This document shows, piece after piece, positions 35,901 through 44,155 of a stretch of 64,000 nucleotides of DNA. The notes beneath the pieces were generated by a model. That model saw nothing but the letters and a program-made list of their open reading frames with translations. It was not told the origin of the DNA and ran no database searches. Source of the stretch: Croceibacterium ferulae (GTDB taxonomy: Bacteria > Pseudomonadota > Alphaproteobacteria > Sphingomonadales > Sphingomonadaceae); the NCBI RefSeq assembly GCF_003660445.1, contig NZ_QZVQ01000003.1, positions 248,001 to 312,000 on the forward strand, read 5' to 3'. Each line of letters begins with the position of its first letter. Positions within the stretch are counted from its first letter, which is position 1. Position numbers and translations under genes: made by a program.

Positions 35901-36781
35901 AACATCTTCGCCTTCAGGTCGCGCGTGTCGGCGAACTCTACCTTGCGGATGGTGGTGACCGGCGCGGTCAGCGGCGGCGGAGCCTTGTCCTGCCAGCCAT
36001 GGCGCTGCAGCCAGGCGGCGCGCAGCGCGGCGTCGTCCGGGGCGGGCAGGACAGGCGCCTCGCCCCGCGCCAGCGCGGCCACGCCGGCATCGTCCAGCAT
36101 CCGGTCGTAGATCCGCAGCTCGTCCATGTCGCCCGAGCGCCGGAAATTGTACATGCTGTGGACCTGGTACGGGCTGACGATGCGCTGGAACGGACCGAAG
36201 CCGAACAGCCCCATGTCGTACCGCGCCTGCCGGTCGGAGCTGGCGACCTGCCGCCCGTCGATCCACAGCCGCACGCCGGTCAGCTCGTCCCAGGCGAAGG
36301 CCACATGCACCCAGGCGTCGGGCGCAGGCGCGGACATTGCGGCGGAGATGCGGGTGCGCGCGAGATTGGTGTCGGTGACGAAGGCGTCATAGCCGGCGCC
36401 GTTCCAGTCGATCCGCAGCCAGCTCATGTCCCAGCTGGTGCTGTCCGCCGCACCCACCCGGAACAGCGTCACCGGTGCCTCGCCCAGCGGCGTGCGCGTG
36501 CGCAGGAAGAAGGACAGCGTGCCGCGCTGGGCGTGGATGTTGCCGGGGGCGGACCAGGCGAGCGCCAGATCGTCGTCCAGCGACAGGGCTGGCCCATCCG
36601 CGCCATCGGGCACGGTGGCAAGGCCGCGGGCGAAGATCGGCTGCGCCTCCCCGCCCGCCACCTGCGCGGTACCGGCATCATCGGCAGAAACAGCGAACAG
36701 CAGGCCGTCGCCATCCTGCGCCCGTGTCGCCGCCGGTAGCAGCAGCGCCGCTGCAACCAGCAGGGCGCTGCGGCCGATCAT
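32945..36781 (-). CDS. Large exported LamG-domain protein with a toroid-like central region
   Basis: A 1278-residue protein with a Sec signal (MIGRSALLVAAALLLPAATRAQ). A LamG/concanavalin-like domain spans about 30-240 (RGTLSFFLRTRT, WVHVAFAWDELTGVRLWIDG, MDELRIYDRMLD). A beta-rich middle spans about 270-640. A helical region (about 660-1010), with EYGRLAEVNPAGHNHLVSSYFSG and repeated Trp/His helices, looks like an alpha/alpha toroid as in many polysaccharide lyases and hydrolases. Beta-sandwich modules close it (DGDGDGAAD near 1110, then a CARDB-like end). I do not recognise the family. Overlaps PL22 and mutarotase genes by four bases each, so it is probably a polysaccharide-active enzyme for a pectic substrate; that is inference. 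Confidence 0.75.
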   Translation of the reverse strand: MIGRSALLVAAALLLPAATRAQDGDGLLFAVSADDAGTAQVAGGEAQPIFARGLATVPDGADGPALSLDDDLALAWSAPGNIHAQRGTLSFFLRTRTPLGEAPVTLFRVGAADSTSWDMSWLRIDWNGAGYDAFVTDTNLARTRISAAMSAPAPDAWVHVAFAWDELTGVRLWIDGRQVASSDRQARYDMGLFGFGPFQRIVSPYQVHSMYNFRRSGDMDELRIYDRMLDDAGVAALARGEAPVLPAPDDAALRAAWLQRHGWQDKAPPPLTAPVTTIRKVEFADTRDLKAKMFRGADGIRETTWPGVYNRSRLPGRDDYFQLPDWNVYSEGGRAYDLTLPDEPWNRIELTGAADGTLNRVAGDGPGVLLRRREGVERTTTQLAQDRRGGRIRWENATPETPIQEIAAYHVAPGEVPGRLVTLSYSIDPAADPARYSALTEARDFIAGRFVPAERSIVVALPTGAPRAARTADTADTAAPAMPVVHVLVPADFRDPPLGEVPSRFSYGWGNMDAGLDGIALDLPALDLPPTHDGLIPLNIRVRDPLWPARDLLDVNVSIRPDEARTLWLDTRDRILTCGHSLMVSISAASGGFDAGALAGARLRLVFKLGDEAKAEHVADRLEQARDNLAFLVEEQPNQRLFPVWNRFERDISDVLRVDPGNALARAYWVEKNPEQPYASLTLPQPPAGVPAWAFWQTEQLKLLRRFVDWWIDERQVPNGEFGGGLSDDTDLVNQWVPLTAMGVQPERLAASVRRVLDATYANGMWTGGLSRIATDELHSYEEGINSVAQAMQMEWGDPAAIERAMQVAREYGRLAEVNPAGHNHLVSSYFSGSQIYREGTLGWQRPYGFLIFHPGLLLVNWNGAPAVRQTVLSLLDGWLAHGEERDGAFRLPAEIAWATDTAEGSGLGSASHLFWAAYDWTGDPRYLRPLLGNLAKGDVAPLSTVNADLLARIQDGATIAQTIAGNGTGADGRAVDRNLGGVGDAALARFVRWQQTGDTTLLADLWQAEVAITTQRLPLLTEAHFWSDRVSLPSELLQRARLGGVAHLRNAIYPGNLVSWRFDHPLAAEQVGILVLPQGRDRFRVTAHNLSGRSVAARMIGAELPAGTWTMAGGVDGDGDGAADAPGPAQQVELERGLGIALDLPAGVSMVYDFALATSHDDPATRPDIGLSADDLALRGRRLSVRVHSLGARATSAGTAIASDAAGQELARAPFPALEAPTNLLPRTADLVLTLPRGTGEGVQVRLELDGAVREVTPANNRARLGDTIASRLESGR

Positions 36782-38088
36782 CGGGCCTGTTCGACCGTTT
36801 CGGGCACCGGCACGATCATGAGTCCCAGCTTCTGCCCGTTGCTGAGCAGGCCGGACTGCACCAGCAGGCGCTTGCCATCGGGGCTGAAGCTGGGATGCGT
36901 GTGGTCGGGGCGCATCAGGTGACCGCTGCTCAGCAGCGTGCGCTTGCCGTTCTCCCGGTCGATCAGCCACAGATTGCCGTCGAAATCGTCGCCCGCGGCC
37001 CAGCGCCCGTCATAGGTGACGGCGTTGTGCCAGTACCCGCCGGTGCTGCTATCGTCCTGCGGGATGTTGGGGTCGGTGAAGCCGCGCAGCGCGGCGCGGG
37101 TGAAATCCTCGATCGGAATCTGGCCCAGATGCTCCACGCTGTTGTCGCGCAGATTGACCACCAGGATGCCGGTGGGCACCTGCCGCAGCTCCCGCTTGTG
37201 GCCCATCAGGTTGAAGATCACGTGGTCCGCATCGGCGAACTGTTCATGCGTGACCCAGTCCAGCGGCCCTTCGGCATAGACCGGGCGGTTGCCGGTGCCG
37301 TCGGCGTTCACGATCCACATCCGTTGCGGCGCGTCGCCGCCGGTTTCGTGGCAATACAGGATCTCGCCCGGCCTGAACGGATTGGCCTGCACATGGCCCA
37401 TGCGGAACGGCACTTCCACCACCGTGCGCACCGCGCCGCTGGCGAGGTCGATCGCGCGGAGGCCGCCGGGCACCTGCGGCACCGGCTGGCCGGGCTCGCG
37501 CGGGGGCGCCTGCCGGGCGTCGAAGCCGACATAGGCGGTGCGCTCGTCGGCATCCATCGTGAAGCCGCCGGCCTCGATGTGATCTTCGGGCATGGTGGCG
37601 ACGACGCGTTCGTAGCCTTCGCGCTTCATCCGGCCGGCGGCGGCATCGGCCAGCAGCGGGGTTAGCTCGACCTCGATCAGCTGCGTGCGGCCGTTGCGAG
37701 CCTTGCGCATGTAGTACAGCCTGTTGCTCAGCCGCGCGACGTTGAGGCTGCCGGTGCCGACCCCCGGACCATCGGTCAGCTGGGTGATCGCGCCAGTGAC
37801 CTCGTTGACGGCAAAGGCCTGCGACTCGCCATTCGCATCACGGTCGCCGGAACGGAAGATGATGTGCTGCCCATCGAACGCCCATTGCGGGTGCGTGGGG
37901 TAGTTCTTGGCATCGGTATGCCCGCCATCGGTCAGCACCGTCAGCACGCGGCCAGTGGTGCGGTCGGCGATCAGCTGCTGTTCCGAGGGGAATTGCCGCC
38001 CGACATCATCCGCCAGCGCCGGGGTCGCCACGAGGGCGGCTGCCGCCAGCAAGGTCAGCCGAACCGATCCGAAAACGTGCATCTGCAA
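36778..38088 (-). CDS. Exported oligogalacturonate lyase-like beta-propeller (PL22)
   Basis: A 436-residue protein with a Sec signal ending ATPALA. It has the seven-blade propeller pattern of PL22 lyases, not TolB: GHVQANPFRPGEILYCHETGG, RMWIVNADGTGNRPVY, THEQF, YWHNAVTYDGRWAAGDDF and HPSFSPDGKRLLVQSG match the family's metal-binding His positions. PL22 cleaves digalacturonate and unsaturated digalacturonate by beta-elimination. Many PL22 enzymes are cytosolic, so the signal peptide is notable and puts the reaction in the periplasm. First gene of the operon, with an operator-like palindrome 66 bases upstream. Confidence 0.82.
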   Translation of the reverse strand: MQMHVFGSVRLTLLAAAALVATPALADDVGRQFPSEQQLIADRTTGRVLTVLTDGGHTDAKNYPTHPQWAFDGQHIIFRSGDRDANGESQAFAVNEVTGAITQLTDGPGVGTGSLNVARLSNRLYYMRKARNGRTQLIEVELTPLLADAAAGRMKREGYERVVATMPEDHIEAGGFTMDADERTAYVGFDARQAPPREPGQPVPQVPGGLRAIDLASGAVRTVVEVPFRMGHVQANPFRPGEILYCHETGGDAPQRMWIVNADGTGNRPVYAEGPLDWVTHEQFADADHVIFNLMGHKRELRQVPTGILVVNLRDNSVEHLGQIPIEDFTRAALRGFTDPNIPQDDSSTGGYWHNAVTYDGRWAAGDDFDGNLWLIDRENGKRTLLSSGHLMRPDHTHPSFSPDGKRLLVQSGLLSNGQKLGLMIVPVPETVEQAR

Positions 38089-38154
38089 TCCTCTTTGCCA
38101 TCGCGGTCGTCATCGCGACCTGCCATTTCAGCGGCATACAAGCACGTTCCAGCT

Positions 38155-38173
38155 TGTGGAACAACGTTTCACA
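38155..38173. promoter_or_regulatory. Operator-like palindrome upstream of the PL22 operon
   Basis: TGTGGAACAACGTTTCACA is a 19-base imperfect palindrome (seven of nine pairs match around a central A). It is 66 bases before the PL22 start and resembles IclR/GntR-type sites such as KdgR boxes (TGAAAC...GTTTCA). No matching regulator is in the window. Confidence 0.45.
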
Positions 38174-38194
38174 TTACGAACAAGTCCGGCGCGC

Positions 38195-40231
38195 TCAGAC
38201 AGCCGGCTCCGTGAGCAGGCCGTACCGCTCCAGCATCGCTGCCGGCTCCGCATCACGGCCGCGAAAAGCGCGGAAGCTGTCCACCGCCGGGCGCGATGCG
38301 CCGCGGGCCAGCACCTCGGCCCGGAACAGGTCGCCGGTGGCGCGATCCACCAGCCCGGCCTCGGCAAAGCGCGCAAAGCCGTCCGCCGCCAGCACCTCGG
38401 CCCACAGATAGCTGTAATAGCCCGCAGCATAGCCGCCGCTGAAGATGTGGGTGAAGGCATGGGGGAAGCGGTGCCAGGCGGGCGGGCGCACCACCGCGAT
38501 CTCCTCCCGCACGGCGTCCAGCACCTCCATCGGGTCGGTGCCCAGCGTGCCGCCATGCAGCAGCAGGTCGAACATGGCGAATTCGATCTGCCGCAACAGC
38601 GCCAGGCCCGACTGGAAGTTGCGCGCGCCCTGCATCCGGCCGAACAGCTCGGCCGGCAGCGCCTCTCCCGTCAGGTAATGGCCGGACATGCCGGTCAGCA
38701 CGTCGCGATCCCAGGCGAAATCCTCTAGCAGCTGGCTGGGCAGCTCGACCGCGTCCCATTCGAAGCCGCTGGTGCCGGCGATGCCCGGGCGGTTCACGGT
38801 CGTGAAGATGCCGTGCAGCGCGTGGCCGGTCTCGTGCAGCAGGGTGACGATGTCGTTGTGGCTCAGCAGCGCAGGGCTATCCTCGCCATCGGGCGCCCAG
38901 TTGCAGTTGAGCGTGGCGACCGGCACGCGCACCGCATTGCCGTCCGCCAGACGCGGGCGCATGCCCGACATCCAGGCGCCGCCGCGCTTGCCGGCGCGGG
39001 CGTGCAGGTCGACATACAGGCCGGCGATCACCTGGCCGCTCTCGTCCGCAACGTCGTAATACAGGGCCTCCGCATGTGGCAGCGGCATGTCGGTGCGCTG
39101 CTGCAGAGTGATACCGAACAGCTGCTCCAGCAGGCGCTGCCAGCCATCCAGCACGCGGGCGACCGGGAAGTAGGCGCGCACCGCTTCCTCATCCAGCGCG
39201 TGGCGCATGGAACGCAGCCGCTCGGCGGCGAAGGCGATGTCCCATGGCTGCAGGTCGGCGATGCCCAGTTCCGCCGCGGCGAAGCTGCGCAGCTCCGCCA
39301 GGTCGCGCTCCGCCGCAGGGCGGGCACGATTGGCGAGATCACGCAGGAAGGCCAGCACCTCCCCGCCATTGGGCGCCATCTTGGTCGCCAGCGAACGCTC
39401 CACCGGATCGGCGAAGCCCAGCAGCGCCGCAGCTTCCCGCCGCAGGGTGACGATGCGCGCGATACGCCCGCTATTGTCGAACCGCCCGGCCTGCGGTCCC
39501 TGGTCGGAAGCGCGGGTGCCGAAGGCCTCGTACACCCGGAACCGCAGGTCGCGGTTGCGGGCAAAGCGCAGCACCGCCTGCACGCTGGGCTGCCGCAGCG
39601 TCACCAGCCAGCCTTCCAGGCCCGCATCGCGCGCAGCGGAGGCCAGCATGGCGCGATCCGCCTGCGAAAGACCCTCCAGCAGTGCCTCGTCAGTCACATG
39701 CTCGGTCCAGGCTTCGGTGGCGTCCAGCACGGCGTTGGCGAATTCGGTGCCGAGCTCCGCCAGCTCGACCGTGATCGCGCTGAACCGGGCGCGCGCCGCC
39801 GGCTCCAGCGCGACGCCGGACAGGGTGAAGCCGCGAATGGCATGGTTCAGCGCCGCGCGGTCCGCGGCGTCGGCCCGCGCCATCTCCGGCGATGCGGCCA
39901 GCGCGCTGAACACTTCGAACAGGTCGCGGTTCTGTTCCACCGCCAGCCCGTTCTCCACCACCAGCACCTTGCCGGCGGCTTCCGCGGCGCGCAGTTCGGG
40001 CGTGTCGGCTACCGCGCCCAGATGAGTCACGGCGGACCACAGGCTGTCCACGATCGTCTCCGCGCGCTCGAACGGCAGCCAAGCCTCCGCAAAGCTGGTC
40101 GGCCGCCGGGTGACGATATCGGCCACCACGGCGCGATGATGCGCCAGCGCCTCGTCCAGCGCAGCGCCGATGGCGGCCGGGGTGAGCGCGGGGAAGGCCG
40201 GGGGCGAGAGCGGATCGAGCAGGGGGTTCAT
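38195..40231 (-). CDS. M3-family oligopeptidase (PrlC/Dcp-like)
   Basis: A 678-residue cytosolic metallopeptidase. The zinc motif HETGH lies in VTLLHETGHALHGIF, with the third ligand Glu in the WDAVELPSQLLEDF segment about 25 residues later. The C-terminal YSYLWAEVLAADGFARF is typical of oligopeptidase A and dipeptidyl carboxypeptidase. No signal peptide. The start is fixed at ATG 40231 by the usual MNPLLDPLSPPAFPALTPA opening. It recycles short peptides, for example signal-peptide fragments. It is transcribed divergently from thiSG and unrelated to the sugar genes, though close to them. Confidence 0.93.
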   Translation of the reverse strand: MNPLLDPLSPPAFPALTPAAIGAALDEALAHHRAVVADIVTRRPTSFAEAWLPFERAETIVDSLWSAVTHLGAVADTPELRAAEAAGKVLVVENGLAVEQNRDLFEVFSALAASPEMARADAADRAALNHAIRGFTLSGVALEPAARARFSAITVELAELGTEFANAVLDATEAWTEHVTDEALLEGLSQADRAMLASAARDAGLEGWLVTLRQPSVQAVLRFARNRDLRFRVYEAFGTRASDQGPQAGRFDNSGRIARIVTLRREAAALLGFADPVERSLATKMAPNGGEVLAFLRDLANRARPAAERDLAELRSFAAAELGIADLQPWDIAFAAERLRSMRHALDEEAVRAYFPVARVLDGWQRLLEQLFGITLQQRTDMPLPHAEALYYDVADESGQVIAGLYVDLHARAGKRGGAWMSGMRPRLADGNAVRVPVATLNCNWAPDGEDSPALLSHNDIVTLLHETGHALHGIFTTVNRPGIAGTSGFEWDAVELPSQLLEDFAWDRDVLTGMSGHYLTGEALPAELFGRMQGARNFQSGLALLRQIEFAMFDLLLHGGTLGTDPMEVLDAVREEIAVVRPPAWHRFPHAFTHIFSGGYAAGYYSYLWAEVLAADGFARFAEAGLVDRATGDLFRAEVLARGASRPAVDSFRAFRGRDAEPAAMLERYGLLTEPAV

Positions 40232-40321
40232 CGCTCTGAGATGCGTATGGCGCAGGCAGGGGTCAACCGCGCCGCCCCAAGCCTTCTTGCACGCTGATCG
40301 AACGACGCTATCTCGCGGCCC

Positions 40322-41326
40322 ATGGCCCAACCGCTCTCCCTCACCGTCAATGGCGCCCCGCGCCGGTCCGAAGCCACCACGGTCGCGCAGCTGGTCGCCG
40401 AGCTGTCGCTGCGGCCGGACAAGGTCGCGGTCGAACGCAATGGCGCCATCGTGCCGCGATCGACCTTGGGCGAGGCGCCGCTGACCGATGGCGACGTGCT
40501 GGAGATCGTGCATTTCGTGGGCGGCGGCGATCATGCGGCAGCCCCCCCCACAGTGGACGACGACAGCTGGGAAGTCGCCGGCCACCGCTTCCGCTCGCGC
40601 CTGATCGTGGGCACGGGCAAGTACAAGGACTTCGCCCAGAACGCCGCCGCGCTATCCGCCAGCGGGGCGGAGATCGTGACGGTGGCGGTGCGCCGCGTGA
40701 ACGTGACCGACCCTGGCGCGCCGATGCTGACCGACTTCATCGACCCGGCCAAGGTCACCTACCTGCCCAACACCGCCGGCTGCTTCACCGCGGAGGACGC
40801 GATCCGCACCCTGCGCCTGGCGCGCGAGGCCGGCGGCTGGGACCTGGTGAAGCTGGAAGTGCTGGGCGAGGCGCGCACGCTGTATCCCGACATGCGCGAG
40901 ACGCTGAAGGCGACGGAGGTGCTGGCCAAGGAAGGCTTCAAGCCGATGGTCTATTGCGTGGACGATCCCATCGCCGCCAAGCAGCTGGAAGAGGCCGGCG
41001 CGGTCGCGATCATGCCGCTGGGCGCGCCGATCGGATCGGGGCTGGGCATCCAGAACCGCGTCACCATCCGCCTGATCGTGGAAGGCGCCACCGTGCCGGT
41101 GCTGGTGGATGCCGGCGTCGGCACCGCCAGCGATGCGGCGGTGGCGATGGAACTGGGCGTGGACGGCGTGCTGATGAACACCGCCATTGCCGAGGCGAAG
41201 GACCCGATCCGCATGGCCCGCGCCATGAAGCTGGCGGTGGAGGCCGGGCGCGACGCCTATCTGGCAGGGCGCATGGGCACGCGCCGCTATGCCGATCCGT
41301 CCAGCCCGCTGGCCGGGCTGATCTGA
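40322..41326 (+). CDS. thiSG: Fused sulfur carrier ThiS and thiazole synthase ThiG
   Basis: A 334-residue fusion. ThiS-like ubiquitin fold is residues 1-69 ([20 protein letters not shown], ending HFVGGG at 64-69). A short linker leads to ThiG from about 82 ([22 protein letters not shown]), with the Schiff-base Lys in [10 protein letters not shown]. ThiG builds the thiazole phosphate of thiamine from deoxyxylulose phosphate, dehydroglycine and ThiS thiocarboxylate. In free ThiS the Gly-Gly is C-terminal and is adenylated by ThiF; here it is internal, so processing or an altered sulfur route is needed. No other thi gene is adjacent and I found no TPP riboswitch in the 90-base leader. Confidence 0.9.
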   Translation: MAQPLSLTVNGAPRRSEATTVAQLVAELSLRPDKVAVERNGAIVPRSTLGEAPLTDGDVLEIVHFVGGGDHAAAPPTVDDDSWEVAGHRFRSRLIVGTGKYKDFAQNAAALSASGAEIVTVAVRRVNVTDPGAPMLTDFIDPAKVTYLPNTAGCFTAEDAIRTLRLAREAGGWDLVKLEVLGEARTLYPDMRETLKATEVLAKEGFKPMVYCVDDPIAAKQLEEAGAVAIMPLGAPIGSGLGIQNRVTIRLIVEGATVPVLVDAGVGTASDAAVAMELGVDGVLMNTAIAEAKDPIRMARAMKLAVEAGRDAYLAGRMGTRRYADPSSPLAGLI

Positions 41327-41384
41327 CAGGAGCCGGTGCCGGCTTTCCCCACCGTAATCGATTGACTTCTGCCTCCGCGTGGCT

Positions 41385-41398
41385 TGATTGCGCTAACA
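41385..41398. promoter_or_regulatory. LacI-type operator candidate upstream of the second GH3 gene
   Basis: TGATTGCGCTAACA has a central GCGC and partial dyad symmetry, close to the common LacI-family consensus TGTTAGCGCTAACA (12 of 14). It ends 26 bases before the start codon. Confidence 0.45.
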
Positions 41399-41424
41399 GG
41401 CCGGGCAACGGTGGTGGAGGAATC

Positions 41425-43899
41425 ATGAAGGCAGGAACGATCGGGCTGGCGGCATTGCTGCTGGCGAGCAGCGCGGCGGTGACGGCGCAGGATACCGGCG
41501 GCAGTGCACCCGCCGCGGGCGCGGCGCAGGCCCATCCGGAAAGCTGGCCCGTGCTGCAGATGCAGCGCCAGCGCGATCCCGCGATCGAGACGCGGATCGA
41601 CGCTTTGCTGGCGGAGATGAATGTCGAGGACAAGGTCGGCCAGCTGCTGCAGGTCGACATCGCCTCCATCACCCCGCAGGACTTCGAGACCTACAAGCTC
41701 GGCTCCATCCTGAATGGCGGCAATTCGGCCCCGAATGGTGACGAGTTCGCGCCGGCCGCGGAGTGGCTGAAGCTGTTCGACGCCTTCTACGACGCATCGG
41801 TGAAGCGCAGCGACGGGCGGCCGGCGATCCCGGTGATCTGGGGCACCGATGCGGTGCACGGCCACAACAACATCGTCGGCGCCACGCTGTTTCCGCATAA
41901 TATCGGCCTGGGCGCCGCGCGCGATCCGGACCTGATCCGCCGCATCGGCGTCGCCACCGCGGCGGAAACGGCGGCGACCGGCATCGACTGGAGCTTCGCG
42001 CCGACCGTGGCCGTGGTGCAGGACGACCGCTGGGGCCGGACCTACGAAAGCTATTCGGAAGAGCCGGAGGTGGTCGCCGCTTATGCCGGAGCGATGGTGC
42101 AGGGCATCCAGGGCCGCGTGGGCGACGACTTCATGCAGCCCGGCCATGTGATCTCCAGCGTGAAGCACTTCCTGGCCGATGGCGGCACCGGCGGGCGCGA
42201 CCAGGGCGACGCGCGCATTTCGGAAGAGGTGCTGCGCGACGTGCATGCCGCCGGCTACACCACCGCACTGCCGGCCGGCGCGCTGACCGTGATGCCCAGC
42301 TTCTCCAGCTGGAACGGCGTGAAGATGACCGGCAACACCAGCATCCTGACGGGCGTGCTGAAGGATCGCTGGGGCTTTGACGGCTTCGCAGTCGGTGACT
42401 GGAACGCGCACGGCCAGCTGCCGGGCTGCACCAACGAGGATTGCGCGGCGGCGATCAATGCCGGGCTCGACATGTTCATGTATTCCGGCCCGGGCTGGAA
42501 GGATCTGTACGCCAATACGCTGCGGGCCGCGCAGGACGGCACCATCCCTGCCGCCCGGCTGGACGATGCGGTGCGCCGCATCCTGCGCGTGAAGCTGCTG
42601 GCCGGCACCTTCGAGGCGGGCCGCCCGTCCGAACGGCCGATGGCCGGACGGTTCGAGCTGCTCGGTTCGCCCGAACATCGTGCCCTGGCGCGGGAGGCGG
42701 TGCGCCGGTCGCTGGTGCTGCTGAAGAACGAAGGCAACGTGCTGCCGGTGAAGCCGGGCGCCAATGTGCTGGTCGCCGGGCCGGGGGCCGACGATATCGG
42801 CATGCAGTCGGGCGGCTGGTCGCTGACCTGGCAGGGCACGGATGTGACCAACGCCAACTTCCCCAACGCGCAGTCGATCTGGGCCGGCCTGCAGGAAGCC
42901 GTACAGGCGGGCGGCGGCACCGCCACCCTGTCGGCCGATGGCAGCTTCACGCAGAAGCCCGACGTGGCCATCGTGGTGTTCGGCGAGACGCCCTATGCCG
43001 AATTCAGCGGCGATCGTCCGACGCTGGAGTTCAACCCCGATGACAAGGCCGCGCTCGCCATGCTGCAGCGGCTGAAGGCGGCTGGCATTCCCACCGTGTC
43101 GGTGTTCCTGTCCGGCCGGCCGATGTGGGTCAATCCGGAGCTGAACCAGTCGGACGCCTTCGTGGCGGCCTGGCTGCCGGGCACGGAGGGCGGCGGCGGC
43201 ATCGCCGATGTGCTGGTGGCCGGCGCTGACGGGCAGGCGCGGCATGATTTCGCAGGCACGCTGTCATTCAGCTGGCCCAAGCGGCTGGACCAGTACGTCC
43301 TGAACCAGCGGGACGAGGGCTATGACCCGCTGTTCCCGTTCGGCTACGGCCTGACCTATGCCGGCGGCGGCAGCGTGCCGCAGCTGGATGAAAGCCGGCC
43401 GGCGGTAACGGGCGGCGACCAGAACGCGCTGTTCGTGCGCGGCCGGCTGGCCCCGGGTGCGCAGACCGTGACCGATGGTGCGGTGACGCTGGGCCGCGTG
43501 GACCGGCTGGCGCAGGAGGACAGCCTGCAGCTGACCTATGCTGGCACGGGCACGCTGGCGCTGGCCCAGGCACAACCGATCGACCTGACCCGCGAATCGA
43601 ACGGGCAGCTCAGCCTGCTGATGGAATATCGCGTAGTGGCCCCGCCGGCCGGGACGGTGACGCTGGGCATGACCGGCGGCGGTACCGCCAGCGTGCCGAT
43701 CACCGGCGCATTGCGCGAAGGTGCCGGCGAATGGCGCGAACTGGCCGTGCCGCTGCGCTGCTTCGCCGACAATGGTGTCGACATGGCGGCAGTGACCCGC
43801 CCAGCCGCGATCACCAGTTCCGGAGCGTTGCGGCTGGACGTGTCCGGCATCCGCATCGCCAGCGCACTCCCGGGCCCGGTGACCTGCGGCACGCCCTGA
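41425..43899 (+). CDS. Exported GH3 beta-glucosidase (exo-1,4/1,3-glucosidase type)
   Basis: An 824-residue GH3 enzyme with a Sec signal (MKAGTIGLAALLLASSAAVTAQ). The barrel has IPVIWGTDAVHGHNNIVGAT and KHFLADGGTGGRDQGD; the nucleophile is Asp325 in AVGDWNAHGQ. The second domain and a C-terminal carbohydrate-binding-like beta domain (about 660-824) follow. This is the exo-glucosidase group related to barley ExoI and Pseudoalteromonas ExoP. It removes glucose from beta-glucans in the periplasm or outer surface. GGAGGAA at 41416-41422 is a strong ribosome-binding site. Monocistronic, ended by a strong hairpin. Confidence 0.93.
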   Translation: MKAGTIGLAALLLASSAAVTAQDTGGSAPAAGAAQAHPESWPVLQMQRQRDPAIETRIDALLAEMNVEDKVGQLLQVDIASITPQDFETYKLGSILNGGNSAPNGDEFAPAAEWLKLFDAFYDASVKRSDGRPAIPVIWGTDAVHGHNNIVGATLFPHNIGLGAARDPDLIRRIGVATAAETAATGIDWSFAPTVAVVQDDRWGRTYESYSEEPEVVAAYAGAMVQGIQGRVGDDFMQPGHVISSVKHFLADGGTGGRDQGDARISEEVLRDVHAAGYTTALPAGALTVMPSFSSWNGVKMTGNTSILTGVLKDRWGFDGFAVGDWNAHGQLPGCTNEDCAAAINAGLDMFMYSGPGWKDLYANTLRAAQDGTIPAARLDDAVRRILRVKLLAGTFEAGRPSERPMAGRFELLGSPEHRALAREAVRRSLVLLKNEGNVLPVKPGANVLVAGPGADDIGMQSGGWSLTWQGTDVTNANFPNAQSIWAGLQEAVQAGGGTATLSADGSFTQKPDVAIVVFGETPYAEFSGDRPTLEFNPDDKAALAMLQRLKAAGIPTVSVFLSGRPMWVNPELNQSDAFVAAWLPGTEGGGGIADVLVAGADGQARHDFAGTLSFSWPKRLDQYVLNQRDEGYDPLFPFGYGLTYAGGGSVPQLDESRPAVTGGDQNALFVRGRLAPGAQTVTDGAVTLGRVDRLAQEDSLQLTYAGTGTLALAQAQPIDLTRESNGQLSLLMEYRVVAPPAGTVTLGMTGGGTASVPITGALREGAGEWRELAVPLRCFADNGVDMAAVTRPAAITSSGALRLDVSGIRIASALPGPVTCGTP

Positions 43900-43907
43900 T
43901 CGCGCAG

Positions 43908-43935
43908 CCCGGAGCGGACACGGGTCCGCTCCGGG
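43908..43935 (+). terminator. Strong hairpin after the GH3 gene
   Basis: CCCGGAGCGGAC at 43908-43919 and GTCCGCTCCGGG at 43924-43935 form a perfect 12-bp stem with an ACGG loop. No T run follows. It starts nine bases after the stop codon and also lies beyond the 3' end of the convergent tRNA. Confidence 0.75.
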
Positions 43936-43975
43936 CGGACTGGCGCCTGAAGGTCGCATGACGATGTGTGGGAAG

Positions 43976-44052
43976 TGGTGCACCCGACAGGATTCGAACC
44001 TGTGACCCCTGCCTTCGGAGGGCAGTACTCTATCCAGCTGAGCTACGGGTGC
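43976..44052 (-). tRNA. tRNA-Arg (anticodon CCG)
   Basis: A 77-nt cloverleaf read on the minus strand. Acceptor GCACCCG pairs with CGGGTGC; the T arm contains GGTTCGAATCC, and the D arm has AGCTCAGCTGGATAGAGT. The anticodon arm CTGCC-CTCCGAA-GGCAG gives anticodon CCG, decoding CGG (Arg). Discriminator is A, and the CCA end is encoded (43978-43976). Confidence 0.95.
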
Positions 44053-44155
44053 GCTGGCGCGTGCCTCTACATCGGCCCGGGGCGCGGGGTCAAATGCAAT
44101 CGTCGCCCGATCGCCTGTGCTTGACCTCGTTCCCGATCCGTTCCAGCAAGGCTGG

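Noticed and set aside
40232-40321. Possible TPP riboswitch before thiSG, prompted by CTGAGA near 40237
   Set aside because: The other conserved parts (GAACCTGATC and the GCGTAGGGA end) are missing and the leader is too short.
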